Positions 1 to 8,519 of a DNA stretch of 64,000 bases are shown here, one piece after another. This DNA comes from Rhizobium sp. 9140 (GTDB lineage: Bacteria; Pseudomonadota; Alphaproteobacteria; Rhizobiales; Rhizobiaceae): the NCBI RefSeq assembly GCF_900067135.1, contig NZ_FJUR01000001.1, positions 486,501 to 550,500 on the forward strand. Direction: 5' to 3'. Within the stretch, counting starts at the first letter, position 1; every line of letters starts with the position of its first letter. The position numbers and the translations under genes were made by a program. Under the pieces are notes generated by a model. The model was not told the origin of the DNA, did not search any database, and saw nothing but the letters and a program-made list of their open reading frames with translations.

Positions 1-871
1 GCTGTCGAACGAGCGGCGGCTGTCGGACAAGACGGTCGAGGCCTATGAGCGCGATACGCGCCAGTTCCTCGCCTTCCTCACCGGTCACCTCGCCGGCCCT
101 CCCAAACTGTCGGACATCAAGGCGCTGCGGCCGGGCGACCTGCGCGGTTTCCTCGCCACCCGCCGCCGCGATGGCGCGGGCGCCCGCACGCTCGGGCGCG
201 GCCTTGCCGGCCTGCGCTCCTTCCTGCGCCATCTGGAGCGCAAGGGACTGGTGAATGCGGCCGGCGCCGGCGCGGTGCGCTCGCCCAAGCAGCCGAAATC
301 CCTGCCGAAGCCGCTGACGGACACGGATGCCCTGGCTGTGGTTGCAAGCGATGCGCAGCTGAGCGAGGAGCCGTGGATCGCCGCCCGCAACGAAGCGGTG
401 CTGACGCTGCTCTACGGCTGCGGCCTGCGCATTTCCGAGGCGCTCGGGCTGACCGCCGACGATGTTGCAGGCACGCCGCGCGCGCTCCGCGTCACCGGCA
501 AGGGCGGCAAGACGCGCATCGTGCCGCTGATCGCGCCCGCGTTCGATGCCGTGCACCGCTACCTCGCGCTCTGCCCCTATGCGGCCGAGGGCAATGACCT
601 GATCTTCCGGGGCGCCAAAGGCGGCGTTTTGCAGCCGGCGATCATCCAGCGCGAGATGCAGCGCCTGCGCGGGGCGCTCGGCCTGCCCGACACGGCGACG
701 CCCCATGCCCTGCGGCACTCCTTCGCCACCCACCTGCTGGCCGATGGCGGCGATCTGCGCACCATTCAGGAACTGCTCGGCCATGCCAGTCTCTCGAGCA
801 CCCAGATCTATACCGGCGTGGATTCCGCACGCCTGCTCGACATCTACGACCGCGCCCATCCCCGCGCCTAA
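1..871 (+). CDS. xerC: Tyrosine recombinase XerC (5' end outside window)
   Basis: The frame is already open at base 2 and ends at a TAA, so the gene is truncated by the window edge. It encodes the site-specific recombinase that resolves chromosome dimers at dif together with XerD. The first visible part is the end of the N-terminal core-binding (SAM-like) domain. The catalytic domain follows, with the family's residues in order: Arg in GLRIS, Lys in TGKGGKTR, His/Arg in HALRH, His in LGHAS and the nucleophilic Tyr in QIYTG close to the C-terminus. The assignment to XerC rather than XerD is from overall resemblance and from the chromosomal housekeeping setting; the family itself is certain. 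Confidence 0.88.
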   Translation, partial: LSNERRLSDKTVEAYERDTRQFLAFLTGHLAGPPKLSDIKALRPGDLRGFLATRRRDGAGARTLGRGLAGLRSFLRHLERKGLVNAAGAGAVRSPKQPKSLPKPLTDTDALAVVASDAQLSEEPWIAARNEAVLTLLYGCGLRISEALGLTADDVAGTPRALRVTGKGGKTRIVPLIAPAFDAVHRYLALCPYAAEGNDLIFRGAKGGVLQPAIIQREMQRLRGALGLPDTATPHALRHSFATHLLADGGDLRTIQELLGHASLSSTQIYTGVDSARLLDIYDRAHPRA

Positions 872-901
872 CGCCTGATACGAGACCACAGGCAACCGGC
901 A

Positions 902-918
902 TTAACCATGCAGCTTAA
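902..918. promoter_or_regulatory. Possible CtrA-type half-site pair upstream of the TraB-like gene
   Basis: The sequence carries TTAACCAT followed by a second TTAA, the two TTAA elements being separated by 9 bases. TTAACCAT is the strongest half of the alphaproteobacterial CtrA recognition sequence, but the consensus spacing is 7, so this is a weak match. It lies about 60 bases before the start of the TraB/GumN gene. Confidence 0.25.
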
Positions 919-974
919 TCCGCCGTGAGGTCTGAAGCGCTAGGGTGACGGGAACCGCCAGGAAAGGACGACCC

Positions 975-2069
975 GTGCCCGCGACGACCCCTACAAGACG
1001 ACCCCTTGCCGCGTATTATGCCAGCTTCCTTGTCGATAACATCGTCTCGCTGGCCGCACTGCTGCCCGTCATTCTTCTCGCAGCCCTCGTCGTCGCCTTC
1101 CTCGGTATAGGTCGCGCCCATGCCGAAGAGGTCGCCTGCAACGGCGTGAACCTGCTCGAACGCTGGGAAAAGACCGCGCCGGATCGGATCGCCCGCGTCG
1201 AGGCCGAAGCGGCGCTCGTGCCGAACGGTACCGGCACATTCTGGAAGATCGAAAAGCCGGGCGTCCCCGCGTCCTATCTGCTGGGAACGATGCATGTCAC
1301 CGATCCCCGCGTGCTGACCATGCCGAAGGGTGCGCACGAAGCCTTTGCATCGGCCTCCACGGTCATTGTCGAATCGGACGAGATCCTCGACGAAAAGAAG
1401 GCGCAAGTGGCTCTGTTCTCGGACCCGAGCCTGACCATGTTCACCGATGGCAGCACGATCGAAAGCTATCTCGATGCAGACCAGAAGGCGATCCTGACCG
1501 AGGGCCTGAAGGCGCGCGGCCTGCCGTTGCCGACCGTCGCCCGCATGAAGCCATGGATGATCGCAAGCTTCGTCTCACTGCCCCCCTGCGAACTCGGCCG
1601 GAAGGCCGGCGGTGCCGTGTTCCTCGACCAGAAACTGGCGCAGGATGCGGTGTCGCAGGGAAAGACCCTGAAGGGTATGGAGACCATGGTCGAGCAGATC
1701 CGCGCGCTCAACGACCTGCCGATGGCCTTCCATATCTCGGCGCTCGTCGATACGCTGAAACTCGGCAACCTCGTCGAAGATGCCATGGAAACGACGACAG
1801 AACTGTATCTCGACGGCCGGATCGCCACCATCATGCCGATGCTGAAGGCCGCGTCCGAGACCGTCGACGGCAGCGACTCCGAGAAGGAATCGGTCGCCTT
1901 CGAACAGCGCATCGTCACCGATCGCAACCACGTCATGGCCACCCGCGCCCGTCCGAGCCTCGATGCCGGCAGCGTTTTCATGGCCGTCGGCGCCCTGCAT
2001 CTGCCGGGACCGGAAGGCGTGGTCGAGCTTCTCCGCAAGAACGGCTTCACGCTCACCGTGATGCCCTGA
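975..2069 (+). CDS. TraB/GumN family protein
   Basis: A 364-residue protein with an N-terminal membrane or signal segment (about residues 20-48, ending in a small-residue stretch before EEVAC) and then a TraB/GumN (Tiki-like) domain. The family's first signature is visible as LGTMHVTDP, followed by an acidic stretch VESDEILDE. The last signature is VGALHLPGPEGVVELL near the C-terminus. Tiki-type relatives are metal-dependent peptidases, but bacterial members are mostly uncharacterised. I place the start at GTG 975 because GGAAAGGA sits 6 bases upstream; an in-frame GTG at 945 would add ten residues without a ribosome site. The gene is monocistronic between xerC and leuC. Confidence 0.82.
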   Translation: MPATTPTRRPLAAYYASFLVDNIVSLAALLPVILLAALVVAFLGIGRAHAEEVACNGVNLLERWEKTAPDRIARVEAEAALVPNGTGTFWKIEKPGVPASYLLGTMHVTDPRVLTMPKGAHEAFASASTVIVESDEILDEKKAQVALFSDPSLTMFTDGSTIESYLDADQKAILTEGLKARGLPLPTVARMKPWMIASFVSLPPCELGRKAGGAVFLDQKLAQDAVSQGKTLKGMETMVEQIRALNDLPMAFHISALVDTLKLGNLVEDAMETTTELYLDGRIATIMPMLKAASETVDGSDSEKESVAFEQRIVTDRNHVMATRARPSLDAGSVFMAVGALHLPGPEGVVELLRKNGFTLTVMP

Positions 2070-2130
2070 ACGTCATGCCGTGAAAGTCATGCCCTAAACA
2101 TACGGCCCGAGCCCGTGTCGGACAAAGACA

Positions 2131-2166
2131 AGCGCCGCCTCCGAAAACCGGAAGCGGCGCTCTTTG
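2131..2166. terminator. Bidirectional stem-loop between the TraB-like gene and leuC
   Basis: AGCGCCGC at 2131-2138 pairs with GCGGCGCT at 2154-2161, with additional pairing of CCG/CGG inside the loop. CTTT follows on the plus strand and a short T-rich stretch follows on the minus strand. The position between convergent genes fits a shared terminator. Confidence 0.65.
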
Positions 2167-2190
2167 CGATCGGACAGATGAACGCCCGGC

Positions 2191-3600
2191 TTACTGCCAG
2201 GTGCGGATATCGACGAAGTGACCTTCGACCGCAGCAGCCGCCGCCATGGCCGGAGAGACCAGATGCGTGCGGCCCTTGAAGCCCTGACGGCCTTCGAAGT
2301 TGCGGTTGGAAGTCGAGGCGCAACGCTCTCCGGGCTTCAGCCGGTCGTCGTTCATAGCCAAGCACATGGAGCAGCCCGGCTCGCGCCAGTCGAAACCGGC
2401 CGCCTTGAAGATGACGTCGAGGCCTTCGGCTTCCGCCTGCTCCTTGACGAGGCCCGAACCCGGCACGATCATCGCGGAGACGGTCGGTGCCACCGTCCGA
2501 CCTTCGACGACCTTGGCGACTTCGCGCAGGTCCTCGATACGGCCATTGGTGCAGGACCCGATGAACACGCGGTCGACCGCGATATCGGTGATCTTCGTCC
2601 CCGGCTTCAGGCCCATATAGTCGAGCGCCCGCCACTTGGAGACGCGCTTGTTCTCGTCCTGGATCTCGTCCGGATTGGGAACCACGCCCTGAACCGAGAT
2701 GACGTCTTCCGGCGACGAGCCCCACGAAACGATCGGCGGCAGCTCGGCAGCGTTCAGCACGACGACGCGGTCGAAATGCGCGCCTTCCTCGGTATTCAGC
2801 GTCTTCCAGTAGGCAATCGCCTGCTCCAGCGCTTCGCCCTGCGGCGCACGCGGCTTGCCCTTGATATATTCAAAGGTCTTTTCGTCCGGCGCGATGAGGC
2901 CGGCGCGGGCGCCGCCTTCGATCGTCATGTTGCAGATGGTCATGCGGCCTTCCATCGACAGCGCGCGGATGGCTTCGCCCGCAAACTCGATGACGTGGCC
3001 CGTGCCGCCGGCCGTGCCGATTTCGCCGATGATGGCGAGGATGATGTCCTTCGCCGTCACGCCTTCGGGCAGCTGCCCGTCGACGCGCACCAGCATGTTC
3101 TTCGCCTTCTTCTGGATCAGCGTCTGGGTGGCGAGCACATGCTCGACCTCGGACGTGCCGATGCCGTGCGCCAGCGCGCCGAAGGCGCCGTGCGTCGACG
3201 TGTGGCTGTCGCCGCAGACGATGGTCATGCCCGGCAGGGTGAAGCCCTGTTCCGGCCCGACGATGTGGACGATGCCCTGTCGCTTGTCGGAGGCCGAATA
3301 GTATTCGACGCCGAAGTCGGCGGCGTTCTGGGCCAGCGCTTCCACCTGGATGCGGCTTTCCTCGTTCTTGATGCCGAGATGGCGATCCGGCGAGGTCGGA
3401 ACGTTGTGATCGACGACGGCGAGCGTCTTCTGCGGAGCGCGCACCTGACGGTTCGTCAGACGCAGGCCTTCGAACGCCTGCGGGCTCGTCACTTCATGGA
3501 CGAGGTGGCGATCGATATAGAGAAGACAGGTGCCGTCATCCTGCTGATCGACGACGTGGTCGTCCCAGATCTTGTCGTAGAGGGTCCGTGGTGCGCTCAT
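2191..3600 (-). CDS. leuC: 3-isopropylmalate dehydratase large subunit
   Basis: This 469-residue protein is the large subunit of isopropylmalate isomerase, which converts 2-isopropylmalate to 3-isopropylmalate in leucine synthesis together with LeuD. The aconitase-fold signatures are clear: the N-terminal [23 protein letters not shown], and the three cysteines that ligate the [4Fe-4S] cluster, Cys350 in GSCTNGR and Cys410/Cys413 in GCSMCLA. The length is that of the bacterial LeuC family. leuD is not adjacent, which is usual in rhizobia. Upstream there is a leader of roughly 215 bases with a promoter match and a terminator-like hairpin (see separate entries), so expression may be controlled in the leader. 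Confidence 0.96.
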   Translation of the reverse strand: MSAPRTLYDKIWDDHVVDQQDDGTCLLYIDRHLVHEVTSPQAFEGLRLTNRQVRAPQKTLAVVDHNVPTSPDRHLGIKNEESRIQVEALAQNAADFGVEYYSASDKRQGIVHIVGPEQGFTLPGMTIVCGDSHTSTHGAFGALAHGIGTSEVEHVLATQTLIQKKAKNMLVRVDGQLPEGVTAKDIILAIIGEIGTAGGTGHVIEFAGEAIRALSMEGRMTICNMTIEGGARAGLIAPDEKTFEYIKGKPRAPQGEALEQAIAYWKTLNTEEGAHFDRVVVLNAAELPPIVSWGSSPEDVISVQGVVPNPDEIQDENKRVSKWRALDYMGLKPGTKITDIAVDRVFIGSCTNGRIEDLREVAKVVEGRTVAPTVSAMIVPGSGLVKEQAEAEGLDVIFKAAGFDWREPGCSMCLAMNDDRLKPGERCASTSNRNFEGRQGFKGRTHLVSPAMAAAAAVEGHFVDIRTWQ

Positions 3601-3630
3601 GGCGTGTCATCCATTGGAAAGAAGAAATCG

Positions 3631-3653
3631 GAAAAAGCCGGCTGGTCTGCCGG
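3631..3653 (-). terminator. Terminator-like hairpin in the leuC leader
   Basis: Read on the minus strand, CCGGC, a six-base loop, and GCCGG are followed directly by CTTTTTC. The element lies only about 30 bases before the leuC start codon and inside its predicted 5' leader. It could be an intrinsic attenuator or simply a weak stem; the stem is only five GC pairs. Confidence 0.4.
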
Positions 3654-3697
3654 TAGAGATCAGGCTTCAAAAGCCGGGGCGGGCGCCCCCGAAGGAT

Positions 3698-3814
3698 CTA
3701 TCGAAGTCGGCTGTTGAGCGCCCCGGAAACACGCGCGTAAAAGCGTGCCGGCAGGCGCTTGTGATCCTGCAGCACGACGACATTCTGCGCGCGACATCCG
3801 AACTTGGATTCCAT
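3698..3814 (-). CDS. Candidate 38-residue leader protein upstream of leuC
   Basis: A short frame with an ATG two bases downstream of the position where transcription should begin from the promoter at 3823-3851, so it would be leaderless or nearly so. The product starts MESKFGCRAQ and ends NSRLR; it is basic, with four leucines and three consecutive valines, but no run of leucine codons as in a classical leucine attenuator. I do not recognise the protein. It may be a chance frame; its placement relative to the promoter is the only positive evidence. Confidence 0.25.
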   Translation of the reverse strand: MESKFGCRAQNVVVLQDHKRLPARFYARVSGALNSRLR

Positions 3815-3822
3815 GGCGTCTC

Positions 3823-3851
3823 GAATAGCAGTTTCCAAGAGCGACTGCAAG
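3823..3851 (-). promoter_or_regulatory. Predicted leuC promoter
   Basis: On the minus strand CTTGCA (3851-3846), a 17-base spacer and CTATTC (3828-3823) closely match the rhizobial housekeeping consensus CTTGAC-N17-CTATAT. Transcription would start near 3816, giving a leader of about 215 bases. The plus-strand part of the gap to 3990 shows no comparable motif for the channel gene. Confidence 0.55.
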
Positions 3852-3990
3852 TTTCGCCCGGGCGCAACCGACGCTCCGCAGCGCGGCTATCTTTACGGTA
3901 TTGAACGATTCGCTCATGCTTCGCTTGCCAACCGGTTGAAAGTTTGAGACGCCGGAGACGTCCGTCATCCGGCGGACCTGGGGGGACATC

Positions 3991-5892
3991 ATGACACGAC
4001 CGATCACGTGGCGGGACCGCGCGCGCTATCAATTCGACAAGAGCATGGCGGCCGGGCCGATCGCGCTGATCGGCTGGCTGGCGGTCATCTCGCTGATCGT
4101 CATCGTGCTTGCCGGGCTGTTGCTGGCCGTCAGCGGCATCGCGCAGGATGGCGGCGAGCCCGTCTCCTTCATCGAGGGCGCGTGGGAATCGCTGATGCGC
4201 ACGATGGATGCTGGCGCCATGGGCGGCGATGTCGGCTGGAGCTTCCGCGGCATCTCGCTGGCGGTCACCGTTGCCGGCATCTTCGTCTTCTCCGCGCTGA
4301 TCGGCGTCCTCTCCTCCGGTCTTGACGAGAAGCTGGACGAGCTTCGCAAGGGGCGTTCCCACGTGCTGGAGAAGGACCACACGATCATCTTCAACTGGTC
4401 GCCGTCGATCTTCGACGTGATCTCCGAACTCGTCATCGCCAACCGCAGCCGGCGGCGGCCGCGCATCGTCATCATGGCGGGCAAGGACAAGGTGGAGATG
4501 GAGGACGAGATTGCCGACAAGATCCCCGATCTCGGCAACACCCGCATCATCTGCCGCAGCGGCGATCCGACCGATCTGCACGACATCAACATCGTCAATC
4601 CCCAGGCCTCCCGCGCCATCGTGCTTCTGTCGCCGGAGGGCGACTATGCCGATTCGCAGGTCATCAAGACGATCCTCGCGCTCGTGAACGATCCCTCGCG
4701 CCGCCCGGAGCGCTACCGCATCGCCGCCGAGATCCGCGATGCGGCCAATGCCGAGGTTGCGCGCATCGTCGGCGGCAGCGAATTGCAGCTGGTTCTGGCC
4801 GACGAGCTCATTTCCCGCATCGTCGTCAGCTCCAGCCGCCAGTCGGGCCTCAGCGGCGTCTATACCGAGCTGCTCGACTTCGACGGTTCGGAAATCTACG
4901 CGCTCGAGCAGCCCGACCTCGTGGGCAAATCCTTCGGCGCCGCCGTCATGGCCTACGATACCTCCACACTGATCGGCATCGGCACCACGGACGGGAAGGT
5001 GCATCTGAACCCGGCGCGGGACCATGTGATCGCCGCGGGCGAACGGGCCATTCTGATTGCCGAGGACGACGACACGATCCGCCTGCGCACGGGCGACTTC
5101 ACCGTCGATCGCGACGTCATCCGCCCGCGGCCTCCGGTCACGCGCCGGGCGGAAACCACGCTTCTGCTCGGCTGGAATCGCAGGGGACCCATCATCACCC
5201 AGGAGCTGTCGCGCTACGTCCCGCCCGGGTCCCGCCTCATGATTGCCGCCGACACGCCGGAACTTCTCGATGAGGTGGCGGCCATGCCGTATCTGAAGGA
5301 GAACCTGTCGGTCGAGTGCCGCGTGATCGATACCAGCAACCGCGCAGCCCTCGATGCGCTCGATGTGCCTTCCTTCGATCACGTGCTGGTTCTGGGCTAC
5401 AGCGACCATCTGGCCGCGCAGCCGGCCGATACGGCGACGCTCGTGACGCTGCTGCAGCTGCGCAAGATCGCCGAGGCCGCAAACACGCATATCGGCATCG
5501 TCAGCGAGATGATCGACGTGCGCAACCGCGATCTTGCCGCTGTCACCCGCGCCGACGACTTCGTCGTCAGCAACAAGCTCGTCAGCCTCATGCTGGCGCA
5601 GGCCTCGGAAAACGAGCTGATGGCCGATATCTTCGACGAGCTTCTCGACGAGGACGGCTCGGAAATCTATATGCGCGCCGTCACCGACTACATCGCGATC
5701 GACCGCCCGGTGAACTTCTACACAATCACGCTGGCAGCCCTGATGCGCGGCGAAGTGGCGCTCGGCTACAGCAAGGCTGGTGCCGCCGTTCGAGACGCGA
5801 GGGGCCTTGGCGGTGTGGTGGTCAATCCCGCCAAGGGTGAGGCGGTGCAGTACGAGGCGGGGGACAAGCTGATCATTCTCGCGCGCGACTGA
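3991..5892 (+). CDS. CASTOR/POLLUX-like ion channel protein
   Basis: A 633-residue membrane protein resembling the CASTOR/POLLUX/DMI1 family of plant nuclear-envelope cation channels and their bacterial relatives. Two transmembrane helices (about residues 24-48 and 88-110) flank a pore loop with TMDAG at 71-75, comparable to the ADAG/ADSG filter of CASTOR/POLLUX. The segment after helix 2 (DEKLDELRKGRSHVLEKDH, then FNWS) is the family's linker into the first RCK-like nucleotide-binding domain. A second RCK-like half begins near residue 390 (LLGWNRRGPII). The plant proteins gate calcium oscillations in root symbiosis; the role of bacterial members is not established, though ion (potassium or calcium) homeostasis is likely. 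Start ATG follows a GGGGGGAC stretch. The gene converges on an ABC permease gene 20 bases away. Confidence 0.85.
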   Translation: MTRPITWRDRARYQFDKSMAAGPIALIGWLAVISLIVIVLAGLLLAVSGIAQDGGEPVSFIEGAWESLMRTMDAGAMGGDVGWSFRGISLAVTVAGIFVFSALIGVLSSGLDEKLDELRKGRSHVLEKDHTIIFNWSPSIFDVISELVIANRSRRRPRIVIMAGKDKVEMEDEIADKIPDLGNTRIICRSGDPTDLHDINIVNPQASRAIVLLSPEGDYADSQVIKTILALVNDPSRRPERYRIAAEIRDAANAEVARIVGGSELQLVLADELISRIVVSSSRQSGLSGVYTELLDFDGSEIYALEQPDLVGKSFGAAVMAYDTSTLIGIGTTDGKVHLNPARDHVIAAGERAILIAEDDDTIRLRTGDFTVDRDVIRPRPPVTRRAETTLLLGWNRRGPIITQELSRYVPPGSRLMIAADTPELLDEVAAMPYLKENLSVECRVIDTSNRAALDALDVPSFDHVLVLGYSDHLAAQPADTATLVTLLQLRKIAEAANTHIGIVSEMIDVRNRDLAAVTRADDFVVSNKLVSLMLAQASENELMADIFDELLDEDGSEIYMRAVTDYIAIDRPVNFYTITLAALMRGEVALGYSKAGAAVRDARGLGGVVVNPAKGEAVQYEAGDKLIILARD

Positions 5893-5912
5893 CCGCGTGA
5901 CGACGGGCGCTC

Positions 5913-6794
5913 TTACCCCCGATGCCCGCGCCGCAGCCGTCTCTCCAGCCCGCGCAGCGCCAGCGACAGGCCGATGGTGAGAAGAAGATAGATATAGGCG
6001 ACGATCGAGTAGGTCTCGAAGAAGCGGAAGGAGCCGGCGGCATAGACCTTGCCCATCTGGGTGATGTCCTGCACGCCGAGCACGGAGACGAGCGACGAAT
6101 CCTTGATCATCGCGATGAAATCATTGCCGAGCGGCGGCAGGATGGTGCGGATGGCCTGGGGGAAGACCACGAGCCGGAACCGCTGGAACCGGTTGAGGCC
6201 CAGCGCCTCCGCCGCCTCCACCTGGCCCCGATCCACCGACTGGATACCCGCGCGAAAAACTTCGGCGATGAAGGCGGAATAGCCGATGGTAAGCGCGATG
6301 ATCGCCCGCCACATCAGGGACAGGTCGCGCACCAGCACCGGCTCCATCGCGCCGGCTGAAATCAGCGGCGTCAAGGCGAGATTGATCAGCCAGACGAGCC
6401 CCGGCGTACCGACGAAGGCGATGTAGAACAGCAGCACGAGAACCGGAATGCCCCGCACCACCTCCGTGTAGAACCGGGCGACCTGACGCAGGACCGAGCG
6501 ACGTGACAGCGCCATCAGCGCCACGCCGAGCCCGAGAAGCGTGGCAAGGGCAAAGCCGACGATCGTGACGAAGATCGTCACGCCGATGCCGGCGGCGACC
6601 ACGGTGAAAACGCGGGAATAGAGATCGTTGACGGCGATGAGAATGGCGAGGCCGACGGCGATCGCGGCCAGCGCGATCAACCACCAGGGCAACTCCCGCG
6701 AGACGGTACCCCTGCCAGCCCGCGGGCGGTCATTGGGAAGGGATGCTTCGCTTGGAGAGGATTGCGACGACGGATCTAATGGGCGAAGCGGCAT
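5913..6794 (-). CDS. Polar amino-acid ABC transporter permease (HisM/GlnP family)
   Basis: A 293-residue inner-membrane permease. A hydrophilic N-terminal stretch of about 35 residues precedes five or more membrane helices. The cytoplasmic EAA loop that docks the ATPase is visible as EAAEALGLNRFQRF followed by VVFPQA, which is characteristic of the His/Glu/Gln/Arg/opine permease family. The gene lies 30 bases downstream of its binding-protein gene and clearly forms an operon with it. No second permease or ATP-binding gene follows, so the ATPase must be encoded elsewhere or shared with another uptake system. Confidence 0.9.
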   Translation of the reverse strand: MPLRPLDPSSQSSPSEASLPNDRPRAGRGTVSRELPWWLIALAAIAVGLAILIAVNDLYSRVFTVVAAGIGVTIFVTIVGFALATLLGLGVALMALSRRSVLRQVARFYTEVVRGIPVLVLLFYIAFVGTPGLVWLINLALTPLISAGAMEPVLVRDLSLMWRAIIALTIGYSAFIAEVFRAGIQSVDRGQVEAAEALGLNRFQRFRLVVFPQAIRTILPPLGNDFIAMIKDSSLVSVLGVQDITQMGKVYAAGSFRFFETYSIVAYIYLLLTIGLSLALRGLERRLRRGHRG

Positions 6795-6824
6795 GGCGGG
6801 CTGCGTGTCCGATCAGCCGCTGCC

Positions 6825-7622
6825 TTACTCGCCCATCTTGAAATCGACGAACCACTTGCGGTTCAGCTTGTCCAGCGTGCCATCCGCCTTCAGCGCCGCG
6901 ATGGCCGCGTTCACCGGCGCGACCAGCTTGGAGCCCTTGGGGAAGATGAAACCGAAGTCCTCGGTGCCGAGCGGCCCGCCGATCAGCTTCAGCCCGCCGT
7001 CCGACGTATCCACATAACCCTTGCCGGCCGTACCGTCCGTCAGCACCACATCGACATCACCGGCCTTCAGGGCCTGTACCGTCGCGCCGAAGGTTTCGAA
7101 CAGCTTGACGCGCGGGTTCTGCTCGTTGCCGTCGAGCACTTCGTAGATGGCGGTGTAGAACGGCGTCGTTCCCGGCTGGGCGCCGACGAGACCTTCGGAA
7201 AGCGCGGCAAAGGACTTTCCGTCCGTAAACCGGGCCTCATCGCCGCGCACCAGCATGAATTGCTCGGAGCGCATATAGGGATCTGAGAAGTCCACCTTTT
7301 CCTTGCGCTCTTCCTTGATGGTGATGCCGGTCATGCCCATGTCGTACTGCCCGTCGGAAACGGACTGGATCATCGCATCCCAGCTGGTATTGCGATACGT
7401 CACCTTGGCGTTCAAGCGCTTGGCGACCTCGCCTACCGCATCATACTCCCAGCCGGCGGCCTCACCGGTTTTCGGGTCGATGAACTGCAGCGGCGGATAA
7501 GCATTTTCCGTTACCACGACGATCTCGCGCCCGCCGAGATCGGGAAGATCGGCGGCGGCAGCATTGATCGGCAGAAGGGCAAGGACGGTCAGACCGGCGA
7601 GAACATGGCGGCGGGAAAACAT
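6825..7622 (-). CDS. Amino-acid ABC transporter substrate-binding protein
   Basis: A 265-residue periplasmic solute-binding protein of family 3. It has a signal peptide ([10 protein letters not shown], hydrophobic core, cleavage after AAA near residue 24). The family's start is visible as [12 protein letters not shown], and later the DMGMTGITI segment. Family 3 proteins bind polar amino acids such as glutamine, cystine, arginine or opines; the ligand cannot be decided here. It is the first gene of the two-gene uptake operon. Confidence 0.9.
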   Translation of the reverse strand: MFSRRHVLAGLTVLALLPINAAAADLPDLGGREIVVVTENAYPPLQFIDPKTGEAAGWEYDAVGEVAKRLNAKVTYRNTSWDAMIQSVSDGQYDMGMTGITIKEERKEKVDFSDPYMRSEQFMLVRGDEARFTDGKSFAALSEGLVGAQPGTTPFYTAIYEVLDGNEQNPRVKLFETFGATVQALKAGDVDVVLTDGTAGKGYVDTSDGGLKLIGGPLGTEDFGFIFPKGSKLVAPVNAAIAALKADGTLDKLNRKWFVDFKMGE

Positions 7623-7928
7623 GAGGCATCTCCTGGCGTGTGACGCGCGAGACTGTCACGAAACTTGCCCGAACGGCAAGAGCCGAGCGGGCGGTAAGGG
7701 CATTTCCACGGCAGCGCCAGTGTGCAAACAGAGGAGGAAATTGATCGCCGTTCCCACGTCTCCCGCAAAACAATTGCCGTCCAGGCGGCGTCCGGCCTGT
7801 CATGGTTCTGTTTTCAGCCCTATCGGCGTAAAACCTGCCTCCTTCCCCCTCCCTCGGCTTGTCCCTACAATTTTTCGGCAAGGACCACGATCCTCACGCG
7901 ACGAACGGCCTTTTGGAAGGAATGCTTC
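7623..7928. other. Divergent intergenic region between the binding-protein gene and the NTF2-like gene
   Basis: This 306-base gap must hold the promoters of two divergent genes. A pyrimidine-rich stretch lies at about 7840-7860 on the plus strand and TACAAT occurs shortly after it, but neither strand gives a convincing -35/-10 pair. I see no repeat, RNA gene or credible small reading frame. Confidence 0.5.
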
Positions 7929-8438
7929 ATGAAACACACACTCGCACCCGCTCTGCTCGCCCTCTCTCTCTCGCTCGGATCGCTTCTGACGGCAGTCCCA
8001 TCGCAGGCGCAGGAAGCCGTGGTGGCCGCGCCCGATGGGGAGGCGCTGTTCACCAGTCCAGATCCGCAACTCAACGCCAACAAGCAGGTTGCCCTCGGCA
8101 TCGTCAGGGACCTGCTGGAAGCCAACCACTGGGACAAGGCCGACCGGTATCTGACGGAGCGCTATCTCCAGCACAATCCGAACGCGGCATCGGGCCGCGC
8201 CGGCGTGGTCGCTTATTTCACGCAGTTTCTCAAACGTGAACCTACACCGATCCCCGAGAAGATGAAAACACCGATCGCCTTCGTCACGGCGGAAGGCGAT
8301 CTCGTCACCGTCGGCTATGTCAGGGAAATCAAGGACGAGAAAGATCCGTCGAAGAGCTACACCACCACATGGTTCGACACATGGCGCATCAAGGACGGCA
8401 AGGCCGACGAACACTGGGACCCGGCAACGAAAGACTGA
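7929..8438 (+). CDS. Secreted NTF2-like (SnoaL-type) protein
   Basis: A 169-residue protein with a signal peptide (MKHTLAPALL..., cleavage near SQAQ at residue 28). The mature part has the fold signature of SnoaL/NTF2-like proteins: a helix with VRDLLEANHWDKADRYL, then YLQHNP and a C-terminal TTWFDTWRIKDGKADEHWD. Such exported proteins are common in rhizobia and annotated only as nuclear transport factor 2 family proteins. The open frame extends upstream, but the ATG at 7929 has AAGGAA six bases before it and gives the signal peptide. Function is unknown; no partner gene is adjacent. Confidence 0.8.
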   Translation: MKHTLAPALLALSLSLGSLLTAVPSQAQEAVVAAPDGEALFTSPDPQLNANKQVALGIVRDLLEANHWDKADRYLTERYLQHNPNAASGRAGVVAYFTQFLKREPTPIPEKMKTPIAFVTAEGDLVTVGYVREIKDEKDPSKSYTTTWFDTWRIKDGKADEHWDPATKD

Positions 8439-8465
8439 GCCGGTTTATCCCGCTTGCCGGACATG

Positions 8466-8497
8466 AAAAAGCCGCCGGTTCGCACCGGCGGCTTTTT
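8466..8497. terminator. Strong bidirectional terminator between the NTF2-like gene and rplS
   Basis: Five A residues, GCCGCCGGT, loop TCGC, ACCGGCGGC, and five T residues form a perfect 9-bp stem flanked symmetrically by A and T runs. It can terminate both converging transcripts. Confidence 0.9.
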
Positions 8498-8519
8498 CGA
8501 ATGGGACGATCCGAAGATC

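Noticed and set aside
3599..3904. 101-codon plus-strand frame in the leuC leader region
   Set aside because: It starts on the leuC initiation region, has no ribosome site or family, and runs against the predicted leuC promoter.
3660..3917. Minus-strand frame starting MSESFNTVKI before leuC
   Set aside because: Its start lies upstream of the predicted leuC promoter and the frame runs through the promoter, so it is less plausible than the short frame at 3698-3814.
3667..5490. 607-codon minus-strand frame opposite the CASTOR-like gene
   Set aside because: Antisense shadow; no ribosome site and no recognisable protein.
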